Below, one piece after another: positions 23,121-32,302 of a stretch of DNA of 32,302 bases; the stretch's first letter is position 1; the number at the start of each line of letters is the position of its first letter. The position numbers and the translations under genes are program-made. A model generated the notes under the pieces. That model saw nothing but the letters and a program-made list of their open reading frames with translations, made no database searches and was not told the origin of the DNA. Where the stretch lies: assembly GCA_030591565.1 (NCBI GenBank), contig JAUVAU010000025.1:1-32302 (forward strand). The letters run 5' to 3'. The stretch is from Deltaproteobacteria bacterium. GTDB lineage: Bacteria > Desulfobacterota > Deferrisomatia > Deferrisomatales > BM512.

Positions 23121-23942
23121 CTACTCACTCCCCGCAGCTTCGACGCCCAGGCGACGGCGCATGTCGGAGACGTTGCCGCTCCCGAGATAGGCCTTTATCA
23201 CCTCAGGGTCATTCTTGACATCCTCGGCGGTGCCCTGTGCAATCAGCTGGCCGAAGTTGAGCACGACCACCTTATCCGAGATGTCCATGACCATCCCCAT
23301 GTCATGCTCCACCATCAACACGGTCATGCCCCACTCCTGGTTGAGATCGAGGATGAAGCGCGCCATATCTTCCTTTTCCTCGCGGTTCATACCCGCCACC
23401 GGTTCGTCGAGCAGCAGCACCTGGGGGCCGATAGCCAGCGCCCTCGCCAACTCAACCCGCTTTTGCAATCCATAGGCGAGGCTCGCGACAGACATATTGC
23501 GTATGTGGTCGATCTCAAGGAAATCAATGATCTTGGTCTCCACCTCTTCGCGTAGCGCCATCTCTTCGCGCTGGGCCTTGCCGATGTAGAAGAGAGCCGC
23601 GAGAAGCCCAGTCTTCAGGTGAGAGTGTGCACCAAGTTTGATGTTGTCGAGGACCGTCATGCCCCGAAAGAGGGCGATGTTCTGGAAGGAGCGGGCGAGG
23701 CCGAGCTTGGCGCGCTTGGGTGGATGGAGGTGTCCGATATTCTCACCTTTGAAAAATATCTCACCCGCCTGGGGTTTGTAGAAACCGGAGATGGCGTTAA
23801 AGAGGCTTGTCTTTCCCGCGCCGTTTGGCCCGACGATGGCGGTGATCTTGCCTTCGGGGACCGTAAAACTTACGTCCGACAGCACTTTCAGCCCGCCAAA
23901 AGAGAGGGATATTCCCTTCAACTCAAGGATGTCGTCAGCCAT
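23121..23942 (-). CDS. livG: Liv-type ABC transporter ATPase LivG
   Basis: The protein has 273 residues. Walker A GPNGAGKTS (38-46), the LivG-type signature ASLAYGLQKRVELARALA and Walker B VLLLDEPVAGMN are intact; MVEHDMGMVMDISDKVVVLNFG carries the switch histidine. GGAAGAGAG lies a few bases before the ATG. It is the first gene of the contiguous transporter block, 149 bases after a crotonase remnant and a hairpin; no convincing promoter was found in that gap. Confidence 0.93.
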   Translation of the reverse strand: MADDILELKGISLSFGGLKVLSDVSFTVPEGKITAIVGPNGAGKTSLFNAISGFYKPQAGEIFFKGENIGHLHPPKRAKLGLARSFQNIALFRGMTVLDNIKLGAHSHLKTGLLAALFYIGKAQREEMALREEVETKIIDFLEIDHIRNMSVASLAYGLQKRVELARALAIGPQVLLLDEPVAGMNREEKEDMARFILDLNQEWGMTVLMVEHDMGMVMDISDKVVVLNFGQLIAQGTAEDVKNDPEVIKAYLGSGNVSDMRRRLGVEAAGSE

Positions 23943-24043
23943 TTTCTCTCTTCCGAAGCTGGTGAAACCAAATTGCCATGGACCTACGGCTGCAAGTATA
24001 GACCTGTGCTTCCAGAAATGAATATCGGCGCAATACCCAACCG

Positions 24044-24066
24044 GGTGTAGGCGTTTTGCCTACACC
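24044..24066. other. Perfect 9-bp hairpin upstream of livG
   Basis: GGTGTAGGC (24044-24052) and GCCTACACC (24058-24066) form a perfect stem with a 5-base loop. Neither strand has a T run after it. It lies between the crotonase remnant and livG and could be a weak terminator, an RNA-processing site or a protein-binding site. Confidence 0.5.
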
Positions 24067-24090
24067 TGCTTTGGCGTCGGGCCACCCCCC

Positions 24091-24159
24091 TTAGTCACCC
24101 TTGAAATCAGGTTTGCGCTTTTCGAGAAATGCCGCAGCTCCAACTTTTTTGATTTCCAT
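24091..24159 (-). pseudogene. Remnant of an enoyl-CoA hydratase (crotonase) gene
   Basis: A 22-codon ORF from ATG 24159 to TAA 24091 ends with AAFLEKRKPDFKGD, the near-invariant C-terminus of enoyl-CoA hydratases (EG-x-x-AFLEKRKP-x-FKG). An AGGAGGGAG ribosome site precedes the ATG, and the first residues MEIKK look like a crotonase start. The likely history is an internal deletion of about 230 codons that joined start to end. It follows thiolase on the same strand, where a hydratase gene would be expected in a beta-oxidation operon. Whether the peptide is made is unknown; no catalytic residues remain. Confidence 0.7.
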
Positions 24160-24195
24160 CTCGTTTTTTCTCCCTCCTGAAAATTTACAGATCCC

Positions 24196-25398
24196 TCAGC
24201 CTTCGATCTCCAGCAGCGTCGCCATTCCCATGCCGCCGCCCACACATAATGTGGCGACGCCAAGCGAGTCACCCCGGCGACGCATCTCGTTCATCAGCGC
24301 CAAAACGATGCGGATGCCGGTGCAACCCACCGGATGGCCCAGCCCGATGCCGGAGCCGTTGACATTCACCTTTTCCCGGTCCAGGCCCAGCCCCTTTTCG
24401 CAAGCCAGGTACTGAGCGGCAAAGGCCTCGTTAACTTCCCAAAGGTCGATGTCGGTTATTTTCAGCCCAGCCTTGCTCAAAAGCTTCTCGCTGGCAGGCA
24501 CCGGGCCATAACCCATAATCGACGGATCGACTCCTGCACTGGTCTGGGCCACCACCCTTGCCAGCGGAGTCGCGCCCACCTCGTCGGCCTTGGCTCTGGT
24601 CATCACTACCACAGCAGCGGCTCCGTCGTTAAGGCCCGAGGCGTTGCCCGCCGTGACGCTGCCATCCTTGGCGAAGGCGGGCTTCAATCTTGAGAGGTCG
24701 CCGATGGTCATACCAAAGCGGGTGTGCTCGTCGACGTCGAAGACCACCTCTTTCTTGCGCTCCCTGACCGTCACCGGGATGATTTCATCCTTCAGCTTGC
24801 CCGACTTGGTGGCGGCTTCGGCGTTGGCGTGGCTGCGCAGCGCCACCTCATCCTGCTCCTCGCGGGAGATGGCGTGGATACCAGCCAGCTTCTCGGCGGT
24901 CTCCCCCATTATCATCCGCTCGCCGGTAAAGTGGCTGCCCGAATGGAGCAGTTCCCAGACCGAATCGACCATAGCGCCATCCATCAACCGCTGGCCCCAC
25001 CGCGCGCAGGGTAAAACGTAGGGACCATTGGACATCGACTCAACCCCCGCCACCAGCATGACTTCGGCGTCCCCGGCCAGGAGCTGGTGGCGCGCAGAAT
25101 GCAGCGCCTGCATGGAGGAGGAGCACTGTTTCTGTATCGTGTAGGCGGGCACCTCCGCCGGGAAACCGGCTGCGAGGGCTGCGGTACGAGCGGTGTTGGC
25201 CTCGTCGGCGCACTGGATACAGTCACCTAGCACAATCTCATCCACCGCGCCCTTCTCAATTCCTGCCCGCGCAACTGCCTCGTTCATCACGAGGCCAGCC
25301 AGCTGATAAGCGCGAAGGGACTTTAGGCTCCCGCCGAATTTACCGATTGCTGTACGGCATCCGCTGACGATCACTATGTCATTGGGATTCTTTTGCAT
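24196..25398 (-). CDS. Acetyl-CoA C-acyltransferase (thiolase)
   Basis: The protein has 400 residues, full family length. The catalytic residues are in place: nucleophile C92 (KQCSSSMQAL), H355 (GHPVGCTGIR) and acid/base C385 (LCVGGGMG). It cleaves 3-ketoacyl-CoA with CoA, or condenses acetyl-CoA in the reverse sense; the chain length cannot be read off. The ATG has AGGGAAG directly upstream. It lies between a TetR-domain remnant, which overlaps its first codons in another frame, and a crotonase remnant, then the liv genes, all on the minus strand. Confidence 0.92.
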   Translation of the reverse strand: MQKNPNDIVIVSGCRTAIGKFGGSLKSLRAYQLAGLVMNEAVARAGIEKGAVDEIVLGDCIQCADEANTARTAALAAGFPAEVPAYTIQKQCSSSMQALHSARHQLLAGDAEVMLVAGVESMSNGPYVLPCARWGQRLMDGAMVDSVWELLHSGSHFTGERMIMGETAEKLAGIHAISREEQDEVALRSHANAEAATKSGKLKDEIIPVTVRERKKEVVFDVDEHTRFGMTIGDLSRLKPAFAKDGSVTAGNASGLNDGAAAVVVMTRAKADEVGATPLARVVAQTSAGVDPSIMGYGPVPASEKLLSKAGLKITDIDLWEVNEAFAAQYLACEKGLGLDREKVNVNGSGIGLGHPVGCTGIRIVLALMNEMRRRGDSLGVATLCVGGGMGMATLLEIEG

Positions 25399-25543
25399 CT
25401 TCCCTGTCTCCTATAATGGACTTGAGCACCTCCTGAAATAATTCGACAAAAGAATCGTAAGCACCCTGCGTCATCTCAATCGCCCTGGCGATCTGGGTAA
25501 CAGTCATCTCGTGGTAACCCCGGCTCAACAGCGCTACAGGTGT
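25379..25543 (-). pseudogene. TetR-type helix-turn-helix fragment
   Basis: A 54-codon open stretch between the TAA at 25546-25544 and the TGA at 25381-25379 reads ALLSRGYHEMTVTQIARAI, then EMTQGAYDSFVELFQEVLKSII. This matches the TetR DNA-binding core (A-LF-x-x-RGY-x-x-T-T-V-x-x-IA, then the recognition helix and a LF-x-x-VL helix). The first helix start and the entire ligand domain are missing, and a few residues around the usual HYFPSKE are deleted. It overlaps the end of the hybrid kinase gene and the first codons of thiolase in different frames. No good start codon with a ribosome site exists, so I treat it as a fossil of a regulator that once accompanied the acyl-CoA genes. Confidence 0.6.
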
Positions 25544-28062
25544 TTATCGACTTCCCTTAGCAGTTCTTCTGCTCTGTAGGGTTTGTGAAGAAAGCCCGCA
25601 GGTGGGGTGTCCTGGAATACTTCCACCGATTCCTTACGGTTATAGCCGCTTGAGAGGATTACCTTGACTGCGGGGTCGAGCTTTACAAGCTCTTTGAAGG
25701 TTTCGACACCGTCAAGGTTGGGCATCGTCATGTCGAGGAGTACGAGGGATATTTTGCCCGGATTCTCTTTGAATTTTTCGAGGCCATCCAATCCATCCAC
25801 GGCGGTGATTACGTTAAAGCCAAATTTTTCAAGCGCCAGCTTGGCGACGGTCAAGACCGCATCTTCATCGTCAACAACCAGAATAGTCCCGTTGCCCTGG
25901 TAGGTGGCGAGGTTGAACTCGGTGACAACGGGGCACGGCGTTTCCTCTTCAACAGCATCCGGACAGGGCAGGTAGACGGTGAAGGTGGTCCCCTCTCCTG
26001 TGTTGCTCACGAGTGAGAGCGTCCCACCGTGGCCGCGCACGATGCCCTGAACCGCTGCCAGCCCCAGGCCACGCCCGGTAAATTTGGTGGTGAAAAAGGG
26101 CTCGAAGATTCTGCGCTTCGTCTCAGCGTCCATTCCCATGCCATCGTCGCTCACTTCGATGTAGGCGTAGCTGCCGGGGTCGACCTGCTCATCCAGCGTT
26201 TGCGCAGCGATTGCCTCCCCGTCCAGCTCCGTCACTCCAGTGCGTACTATTATGGTGCCGGGTTTATCGTCCAGCGCCTCGGAGGCGTTGGTAACGAGAT
26301 TCATGAAGACCTGTCTGAGCTGAGTCGCGTCGCCGTCAACCGCCGGGACATCGTCGCCAAAATGAAACTCAAGCTTCGCTTTTTTGGATATGATCGTCCC
26401 AAGCAGGTGCACCATCTCTTCGGCGACCCTTTCGAGCTTTACCGACTCTATAACGAATCTGCCCTTGCCCGAATAGGCGAGCATCTGCCCGGTGAGGTCG
26501 GCCGCTCGCATGGCGGCCTTCTGGATCATTTTCACATGCTGACTCACCGGATGGTCGGGTTCGAGGTGCATCAGCGCCAGATCGGCGTTGCCCATCACAC
26601 CCATCAGGAGGTTATTGAAATCGTGGGCGATACCGCCTGCCAAAACACCCAGGCTCTCCAGCTTCTGGGCGTGGAGCACCTGCTTTTCAAGGCTTATGCG
26701 TTTTTCTTCCGCTTGCCTTCTCTCAGTCAGGTCACGCGCCTGGCCCATGATGGCTCTCTGATTGCCCAACTCAAGACTGCTCAAGCGCACCTCTACGAGG
26801 AAGGTAGTCCCATCCTTGCGCTTATGGACGCCTTCCAGCGTCACCGGCACGCCCGGCTTGAGCTTGGTCCAGCAGTTCTTCCTGTGCTCCTTTTCCACGA
26901 ACTCTGCATCCACATCCCACACATTCATTTTCAGCAATTCGCGGCGCGAGTACCCCAGACTCTCACACGCCTGAACGTTCACATCCAGCAACCGACCCTC
27001 GAAGTTGTGAAGGAACATCGCGTCGGCCGCCTGGTTCACCAGGGTTCTGAACTTCGCCTCGCTATCGCGCAGCATGGCGCGGCCAAGCTCAAGATCGTGC
27101 CCCACCGAGGAGAGAAACCGGCTGAGATCCCCCAGCTCGTCGTCGGCGACGGGAAGGAGCTCCACTTCGTAATTACCGTCCCGTATCGACTCCATCGCTT
27201 TGCGCGTGGAACTCACGAACAGCTGCAGGTAGTTTGTCGATATTTTCCAGAGCAAAAGAGTGATAGCCGCCGCAAGCAACACAGTTATGGCGATCACACC
27301 CCTGTTAAAAGTAAGATTTTTGATGTGGTTGGCTTCGATTACCATGAGAACATCGGCTGCGACACTGCTAAAACGTCCCGCCGTTTTCCTGAGCGAAACT
27401 TTGTGATTTTTTATTGCAATATGATTGAAAAATCCCTTTTCGACCTTCAGCTCGAACTGATCCAGCCGCTTGACGATCTCCTCGTTTACGCCCGCAGCTC
27501 TGGCCCTGGATACATCGTCCTTTATCCGGTTGAGCGCATCAATATCCCTGTCGTGGTAAGCGTCGCTCCACACCAGCTGGATTCTGGCGAGCAAACGGTA
27601 GAGGATGGAGAACTTGTCGGCTTTTTCCTGATCGATGAGCCCGGACAACTCGTAGAGGATTCTGTGGTTGCCCACGTGCAAAGTCTTGTCAAGCGAGTGC
27701 ATCTCCACAAGTTCGTATAGAGCGGTTCGATAATAATCAAGGTGCTCGGTCAACCCGGACAAGCGCTTGGCGAGGTCGGGGTCGTCGCCGAGCGACATCT
27801 CGCCGACCTTCTTTACCAGCTCCTTGGCCTTGTCAAACTCGATGTCGATAACCCCCGATTGCGCCGGGGTAAACACTGCCGTCTGGGACTGGAGGGCTTC
27901 AAGCTTTTGCACGCGGTAGCGAAATTGGTTGAGAAGCTCAAGGTTGATGTGGGAAGTATTCAGGGCATTGAAACCCGTGTAAACTATCCCGCCAAGAGCC
28001 AAAACCATGAGGAACATCAGGGTGAAACCGATGAATATTTTGCGTGAGATCGGGATGCGCAT
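25534..28062 (-). CDS. Hybrid sensor histidine kinase with C-terminal receiver
   Basis: The protein has 842 residues. TM1 (about 9-29) and TM2 (about 255-273) frame a predominantly helical extracytoplasmic domain of about 225 residues with no recognised ligand fold. Then come a HAMP-like segment (275-330), PAS (about 335-450), HisKA with H480 (GGIAHDFNNLL), HATPase (N box 588-597, DDGMG 639-643, GRGLGLA 663-669) and a receiver domain (about 725-842) with D777 and K827. The DFNN H-box form is typical of kinases with a terminal receiver. No separate regulator gene is beside it, so phosphate may pass to an unlinked partner or the receiver may be inhibitory. The stop codon lies inside the TetR fragment. 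Confidence 0.92.
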   Translation of the reverse strand: MRIPISRKIFIGFTLMFLMVLALGGIVYTGFNALNTSHINLELLNQFRYRVQKLEALQSQTAVFTPAQSGVIDIEFDKAKELVKKVGEMSLGDDPDLAKRLSGLTEHLDYYRTALYELVEMHSLDKTLHVGNHRILYELSGLIDQEKADKFSILYRLLARIQLVWSDAYHDRDIDALNRIKDDVSRARAAGVNEEIVKRLDQFELKVEKGFFNHIAIKNHKVSLRKTAGRFSSVAADVLMVIEANHIKNLTFNRGVIAITVLLAAAITLLLWKISTNYLQLFVSSTRKAMESIRDGNYEVELLPVADDELGDLSRFLSSVGHDLELGRAMLRDSEAKFRTLVNQAADAMFLHNFEGRLLDVNVQACESLGYSRRELLKMNVWDVDAEFVEKEHRKNCWTKLKPGVPVTLEGVHKRKDGTTFLVEVRLSSLELGNQRAIMGQARDLTERRQAEEKRISLEKQVLHAQKLESLGVLAGGIAHDFNNLLMGVMGNADLALMHLEPDHPVSQHVKMIQKAAMRAADLTGQMLAYSGKGRFVIESVKLERVAEEMVHLLGTIISKKAKLEFHFGDDVPAVDGDATQLRQVFMNLVTNASEALDDKPGTIIVRTGVTELDGEAIAAQTLDEQVDPGSYAYIEVSDDGMGMDAETKRRIFEPFFTTKFTGRGLGLAAVQGIVRGHGGTLSLVSNTGEGTTFTVYLPCPDAVEEETPCPVVTEFNLATYQGNGTILVVDDEDAVLTVAKLALEKFGFNVITAVDGLDGLEKFKENPGKISLVLLDMTMPNLDGVETFKELVKLDPAVKVILSSGYNRKESVEVFQDTPPAGFLHKPYRAEELLREVDKHL

Positions 28063-28065
28063 GAG

Positions 28066-28260
28066 CTAAAACCCACCCCTTGACGACCAAGTCAGAGCCA
28101 CATGGTAACCGGGCCGTGCTGTACAAGGCGGCGCGTGATGGTCGTGGGAGGTGTAGCCAAGGCGCACGAACAGGCGCGCGCGCCCCGTCTTTTCGGAGGA
28201 AAGCAGGAACAACAGGGCGCATATGGTGAACAAGACTCCGACTTGACTCATCGCGACCAC
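28066..28260 (-). CDS. Possible small His/Cys-containing membrane protein
   Basis: This 64-codon ORF starts at GTG 28260 (AAGGGG just upstream) or at ATG 28251. It encodes one hydrophobic helix (VGVLFTICALLFLL), a basic stretch and a tail with SHDHHAPPC and further His/Cys. It ends four bases before the hybrid kinase ATG, so it would share that transcript. A TTGACA (28334-28329) with a weak TATTCC 18 bases downstream could be the promoter. I know no family, and part of the GC-rich sequence may be open by chance. Otherwise the 273-base gap between cysM and the kinase holds nothing I recognise. Confidence 0.35.
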   Translation of the reverse strand: MVAMSQVGVLFTICALLFLLSSEKTGRARLFVRLGYTSHDHHAPPCTARPGYHVALTWSSRGGF

Positions 28261-28335
28261 TTCGCCCCTTCCCGAAATTACATAAGATTCAGTAGCAATT
28301 CTACGGAATACGGTTTCCCTTCCAGGGTTGTCAAC

Positions 28336-29283
28336 CTACGGCGGGCAATCGCCGCAAACGGATCTGAAGAGCGCGGTGCTGAGGTACCGGTCGCCCCTGT
28401 CTGGGAGGATCACGACGATGTTCCCCTCCTCCATCCCCCGGGCTACCTCAACGGCAGCCGACACGGCGGCGCCGCTGGACATGCCGACGAACAACCCTTC
28501 GCGTTGCGTAAGGCGTCTGGCGGCTTCAAAGGCATCCTCATCCTCCACCACCAGCACCCGGTCCAGCTCATCGGGGTTGTAAATGCCGGGCACGATCGCT
28601 TCCTTCATATTCTTCAGCCCCTGAATCTTGTGGCCCATCGTCGGCTCGACCGCGACTATCCGGACAGCGGGGTTCATCTCTTTGAGGTAGCGCCCCGTAC
28701 CCATGACGGTGCCGGTGGTGCCCAGCCCCGAGACGAAGACATTTATCTGCCCCCTGGTCTGCTCCCAAATTTCCGGCCCGGTTGTTTCATAGTGGGCGAG
28801 GATGTTGGCGGGGTTGTTGAACTGATCCGGCATGAAGTAGATATCGGGGGACTCTTCATAAATCTCGCGGCACAGACGTATCGCCCCATCGGTGGCCGCG
28901 CAGGCGGACGAAAGGGTCAGCTCTGCACCGTAGGCTTCGAGCACCGCGCGTCTTTCAACGCTTACGCAACCGGGCATGACTAGCCGAACCTTGTAGCCAC
29001 GCGAAACGCCGATCATCGCGAGCGCGATGCCGGTGTTGCCGCTGGTCGCCTCAAGGATTACCTTATCCCTGGTCAACTCTCCCGACTTTTCAGCCTCACG
29101 GATCATATAGCAGGCGGGCCTGTCCTTGACCGAGCCTCCGGGGTTGGACCCCTCCAGCTTGGCGAAGATACGCACCCTGGGGTTCCCCTCCCAGAATCTG
29201 GAAAGCTCCACCAGGGGGGTGTTGCCGATAGCCATCCCGACTTCGGGGGCGGCATCTATTTCCGCTGCTTTTTGGGTACTCAC
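28336..29283 (-). CDS. cysM: Cysteine synthase B-type (O-acetylserine sulfhydrylase)
   Basis: The protein has 315 residues from GTG 29283. Upstream in-frame codons reach a TTG at 29304, but those overlap the previous gene, and a GGAG lies ten bases before the GTG. PLP lysine K53 sits in EGSNPGGSVKDR, the substrate loop is TSGNTG (80-85), the phosphate loop GLGTTGT (187-192), and a serine motif GMSSGAA is present. The NP-x-GSVKDR, FNNP and PDRGDRYLST elements are of the CysM rather than the CysK kind. It makes cysteine from O-acetylserine and sulfide (or thiosulfate in some CysM). The C-terminus ends in CGDC. It is the last gene of the lysC operon, seven bases after the comEA-like stop. Confidence 0.88.
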   Translation of the reverse strand: MSTQKAAEIDAAPEVGMAIGNTPLVELSRFWEGNPRVRIFAKLEGSNPGGSVKDRPACYMIREAEKSGELTRDKVILEATSGNTGIALAMIGVSRGYKVRLVMPGCVSVERRAVLEAYGAELTLSSACAATDGAIRLCREIYEESPDIYFMPDQFNNPANILAHYETTGPEIWEQTRGQINVFVSGLGTTGTVMGTGRYLKEMNPAVRIVAVEPTMGHKIQGLKNMKEAIVPGIYNPDELDRVLVVEDEDAFEAARRLTQREGLFVGMSSGAAVSAAVEVARGMEEGNIVVILPDRGDRYLSTALFRSVCGDCPP

Positions 29284-29290
29284 TTCGTAT

Positions 29291-29638
29291 CTACTCCAGC
29301 ACAAGCCAATCGGTTAATCTCTTCATCTTCACTTTGCCGACGCCACTGGCGAAGCGAAGTTCCTGTAAATCCCCAAAACCGCCCAACCGGGAGCGGGTGG
29401 CGACGATCATCTTCGCGGTGTGTGCGCCGACTCCGGGCAAAGCGGTCAAATCCTCGGTGGTGGCGGTGTTGATGTTCAGCGGACTGCCCACCAGGAGGCC
29501 GCGCCATCCCTCCAGCCCCCCTGCCCGCTTCAGCACCACGGATTCGTCGGGTCTGCTGCCGACTTCAAAGGGGATGGTATACGCGCCCAGCGCGACCAGG
29601 CCGACCAGGATCAGCCCCTTGGCCTCGCGCAGGGTCAC
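29291..29638 (-). CDS. comEA: ComEA-like helix-hairpin-helix DNA-binding protein
   Basis: The protein has 115 residues. An N-terminal membrane helix (about 7-22) anchors it so that the rest faces the periplasm. The C-terminal domain begins with NINTATTEDLTALPGVG, the hallmark of ComEA, followed by AKMIVATRSRLGGFGDLQEL and GVGKVKM, giving two helix-hairpin-helix motifs. In transformable bacteria ComEA binds incoming DNA in the periplasm. Start GTG 29638 directly follows the cimA stop (TAAGTG) with GAGG eight bases before it. A competence gene in an amino-acid operon is odd; no other competence gene is in the window. Confidence 0.85.
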   Translation of the reverse strand: MTLREAKGLILVGLVALGAYTIPFEVGSRPDESVVLKRAGGLEGWRGLLVGSPLNINTATTEDLTALPGVGAHTAKMIVATRSRLGGFGDLQELRFASGVGKVKMKRLTDWLVLE

Positions 29639-31207
<1,569 letters not shown>

Positions 31208-31241
31208 TTTACCGTCATCTTAATAAACCAGACCCGAGTCC

Positions 31242-32302
31242 CTAGCCTTTGTCCAACCCGAAAGCGTCGTGGAGGACGCGGACCGCCAACTCAGTGTATT
31301 TCTCCTCAATCACGCAGGAAACCTTGATTTCAGATGTTGAGATCATCAACACGTTTACCCCTTCGGCAGCCAGCACTTCAAACATCTTGGCCGCCACCCC
31401 GGCATGGCTTCGCATGCCGACGCCGACTATGGATATCTTGGCGATGGAGGAATCCGCCGTCACCTCGCCACCGCCCAGCTCCACGGCGCAGGGGCGTATC
31501 ACTTCCAGCGCCCGGTCCAGCTCGGTCTTGGGCACTGTGAAGGTCATGGACGCCTTGCCTCCGGCGCCCACATCCTGGACTATCATATCAACCACGATGC
31601 CGTGGGTGGAGAGCGCGCCGAAAATTTTGGCCGCGATTCCCGGCTTATCCGGCACGTCGCGCACACTTACCTTCGCCTCGTTGCGGTTGTAGGCCACACC
31701 GGCAACCATCACCTGTTCCATATTCTCATCCTCCTCGACGACCCAGGTCCCCTCCGATTCGTTGAACGAAGAGCGCACGTGGATCGGGACCCCATATTTT
31801 TTAGCGAACTCGACCGACCGGATCTGGAGAACCTTCGCCCCGACACTTGCCAGCTCCAACATCTCATCATACGAGATGCGATCGAGCTTTCGCGCCTTGG
31901 CGCAAAGGTTGGGGTCGGTCGTATAAACTCCATCTACGTCCGTGTATATCTCGCACGAATCAGCTTCCAGCGCCGCCGCGATAGCCACCGCGCTGGTGTC
32001 CGAGCCGCCGCGCCCCAGGGTGGTTATGTTGCCCTTCTGGTCCACACCCTGGAAACCGGCAACCACACAGACCTTACCCTGCTCAAGCGCCTGGGTGATC
32101 GTCCCGGTCTCCACGTCGGCTATGCGCGCGCGCATGTGGGCCGAATCGGTCAGCAGCTTGATCTGACCACCGGTAAAGGAGACAGCGGGGGTGCCGAGGT
32201 TGTGCAGGGCGATGGACAAGAGCGCGATCGTCACCTGCTCGCCGGTGCTCAAGAGCACATCCATCTCACGCTCGGTTGGGCGCGCATGGAGGGACCGGGC
32301 CA
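31242..32302 (-). CDS. lysC: Aspartate kinase, C-terminal part (5' end outside window)
   Basis: About 352 codons are visible, and the frame stays open to the window edge. The first residues, [21 protein letters not shown], are the internal element preceding the substrate site, so roughly the first 55-60 residues are missing. Seen next: [24 protein letters not shown] (kinase active site) and [11 protein letters not shown]. The C-terminus has two ACT domains (about the last 160 visible residues: [17 protein letters not shown] and [19 protein letters not shown]), the site of lysine/threonine feedback. It phosphorylates aspartate for lysine, methionine and threonine synthesis and is first of the lysC-cimA-comEA-cysM run. 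Confidence 0.95.
   Translation of the reverse strand, partial: ARSLHARPTEREMDVLLSTGEQVTIALLSIALHNLGTPAVSFTGGQIKLLTDSAHMRARIADVETGTITQALEQGKVCVVAGFQGVDQKGNITTLGRGGSDTSAVAIAAALEADSCEIYTDVDGVYTTDPNLCAKARKLDRISYDEMLELASVGAKVLQIRSVEFAKKYGVPIHVRSSFNESEGTWVVEEDENMEQVMVAGVAYNRNEAKVSVRDVPDKPGIAAKIFGALSTHGIVVDMIVQDVGAGGKASMTFTVPKTELDRALEVIRPCAVELGGGEVTADSSIAKISIVGVGMRSHAGVAAKMFEVLAAEGVNVLMISTSEIKVSCVIEEKYTELAVRVLHDAFGLDKG

Noticed and set aside
26029-27720. 563-codon plus-strand ORF
   Set aside because: Antisense shadow of the hybrid kinase. Its length is striking, but the composition (many His, Gln, Leu and Arg) is that of a reverse-frame reading and no domain is visible.

Overview
The window is about 60% GC and reads as chromosomal DNA from an anaerobic or facultatively anaerobic deltaproteobacterium, most likely of the Desulfuromonadota/Desulfobacterota type. 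The indicators are a pyruvate:ferredoxin oxidoreductase tail, many 4Fe-4S membrane proteins, a liv-type ABC importer joined to an acyl-CoA synthetase, a surface protein with a C-terminal GGCFI motif, and lysC followed by cimA (citramalate route to isoleucine), an order I associate with Geobacter relatives. The taxon is an inference from gene content only.

Layout. 1-1170 (+): end of the pyruvate:ferredoxin oxidoreductase gene, a 162-bp tandem duplication of that gene's tail, a secreted DUF3047 protein, tRNA-Cys(GCA) and a bidirectional terminator. 1214-2989 (-): a very glycine-rich RTX-like surface protein. 3182-5533: an ornithine cyclodeaminase/mu-crystallin family enzyme and a PaaK-like adenylate-forming ligase that meet tail to tail and overlap by 12 bp. 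5700-6074 (-): a small secreted protein with a possible leaderless transcript. 6202-11363: a redox and transport block containing an HdrB/GlcF-like Fe-S protein, a polyferredoxin with an N-terminal extracytoplasmic domain, a DUF302 protein and a BASS-family transporter on the minus strand, and, divergently, a tiny Met-rich membrane protein coupled to a second polyferredoxin. 11492-11721: a MITE-like element. 11740-13691 (-): a TetR-controlled module with a conserved Cys-containing protein and a QueG-like Fe-S protein, preceded by a palindromic operator. 13858-16748 (-): a two-component system with a tandem-Cache sensor kinase.

16826-25398 (-) is one long acyl-CoA and transport region: thiolase, livG, livH, livM, livK, livF, long-chain acyl-CoA synthetase and a PaaI-like thioesterase, mostly with overlapping or abutting ends. 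The importer is packaged with activation and thiolysis enzymes, so it more likely imports an organic acid than an amino acid. Two fossils lie in this region: a 22-codon enoyl-CoA hydratase tail and a TetR helix-turn-helix fragment. They suggest a formerly larger, TetR-regulated beta-oxidation operon. 25534-28062 (-) is a hybrid sensor kinase, possibly preceded by a small His/Cys-containing membrane ORF. 28336-32302 (-) is an amino-acid biosynthesis operon: lysC (cut by the window edge), cimA, comEA-like, cysM.

The best candidates for something undescribed are the redox/transport block at 6202-11363, especially the Met-rich micro-membrane protein translationally coupled to a polyferredoxin, and the TetR/Cys-protein/QueG-like module. 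No CRISPR array, rRNA gene or phage was seen.
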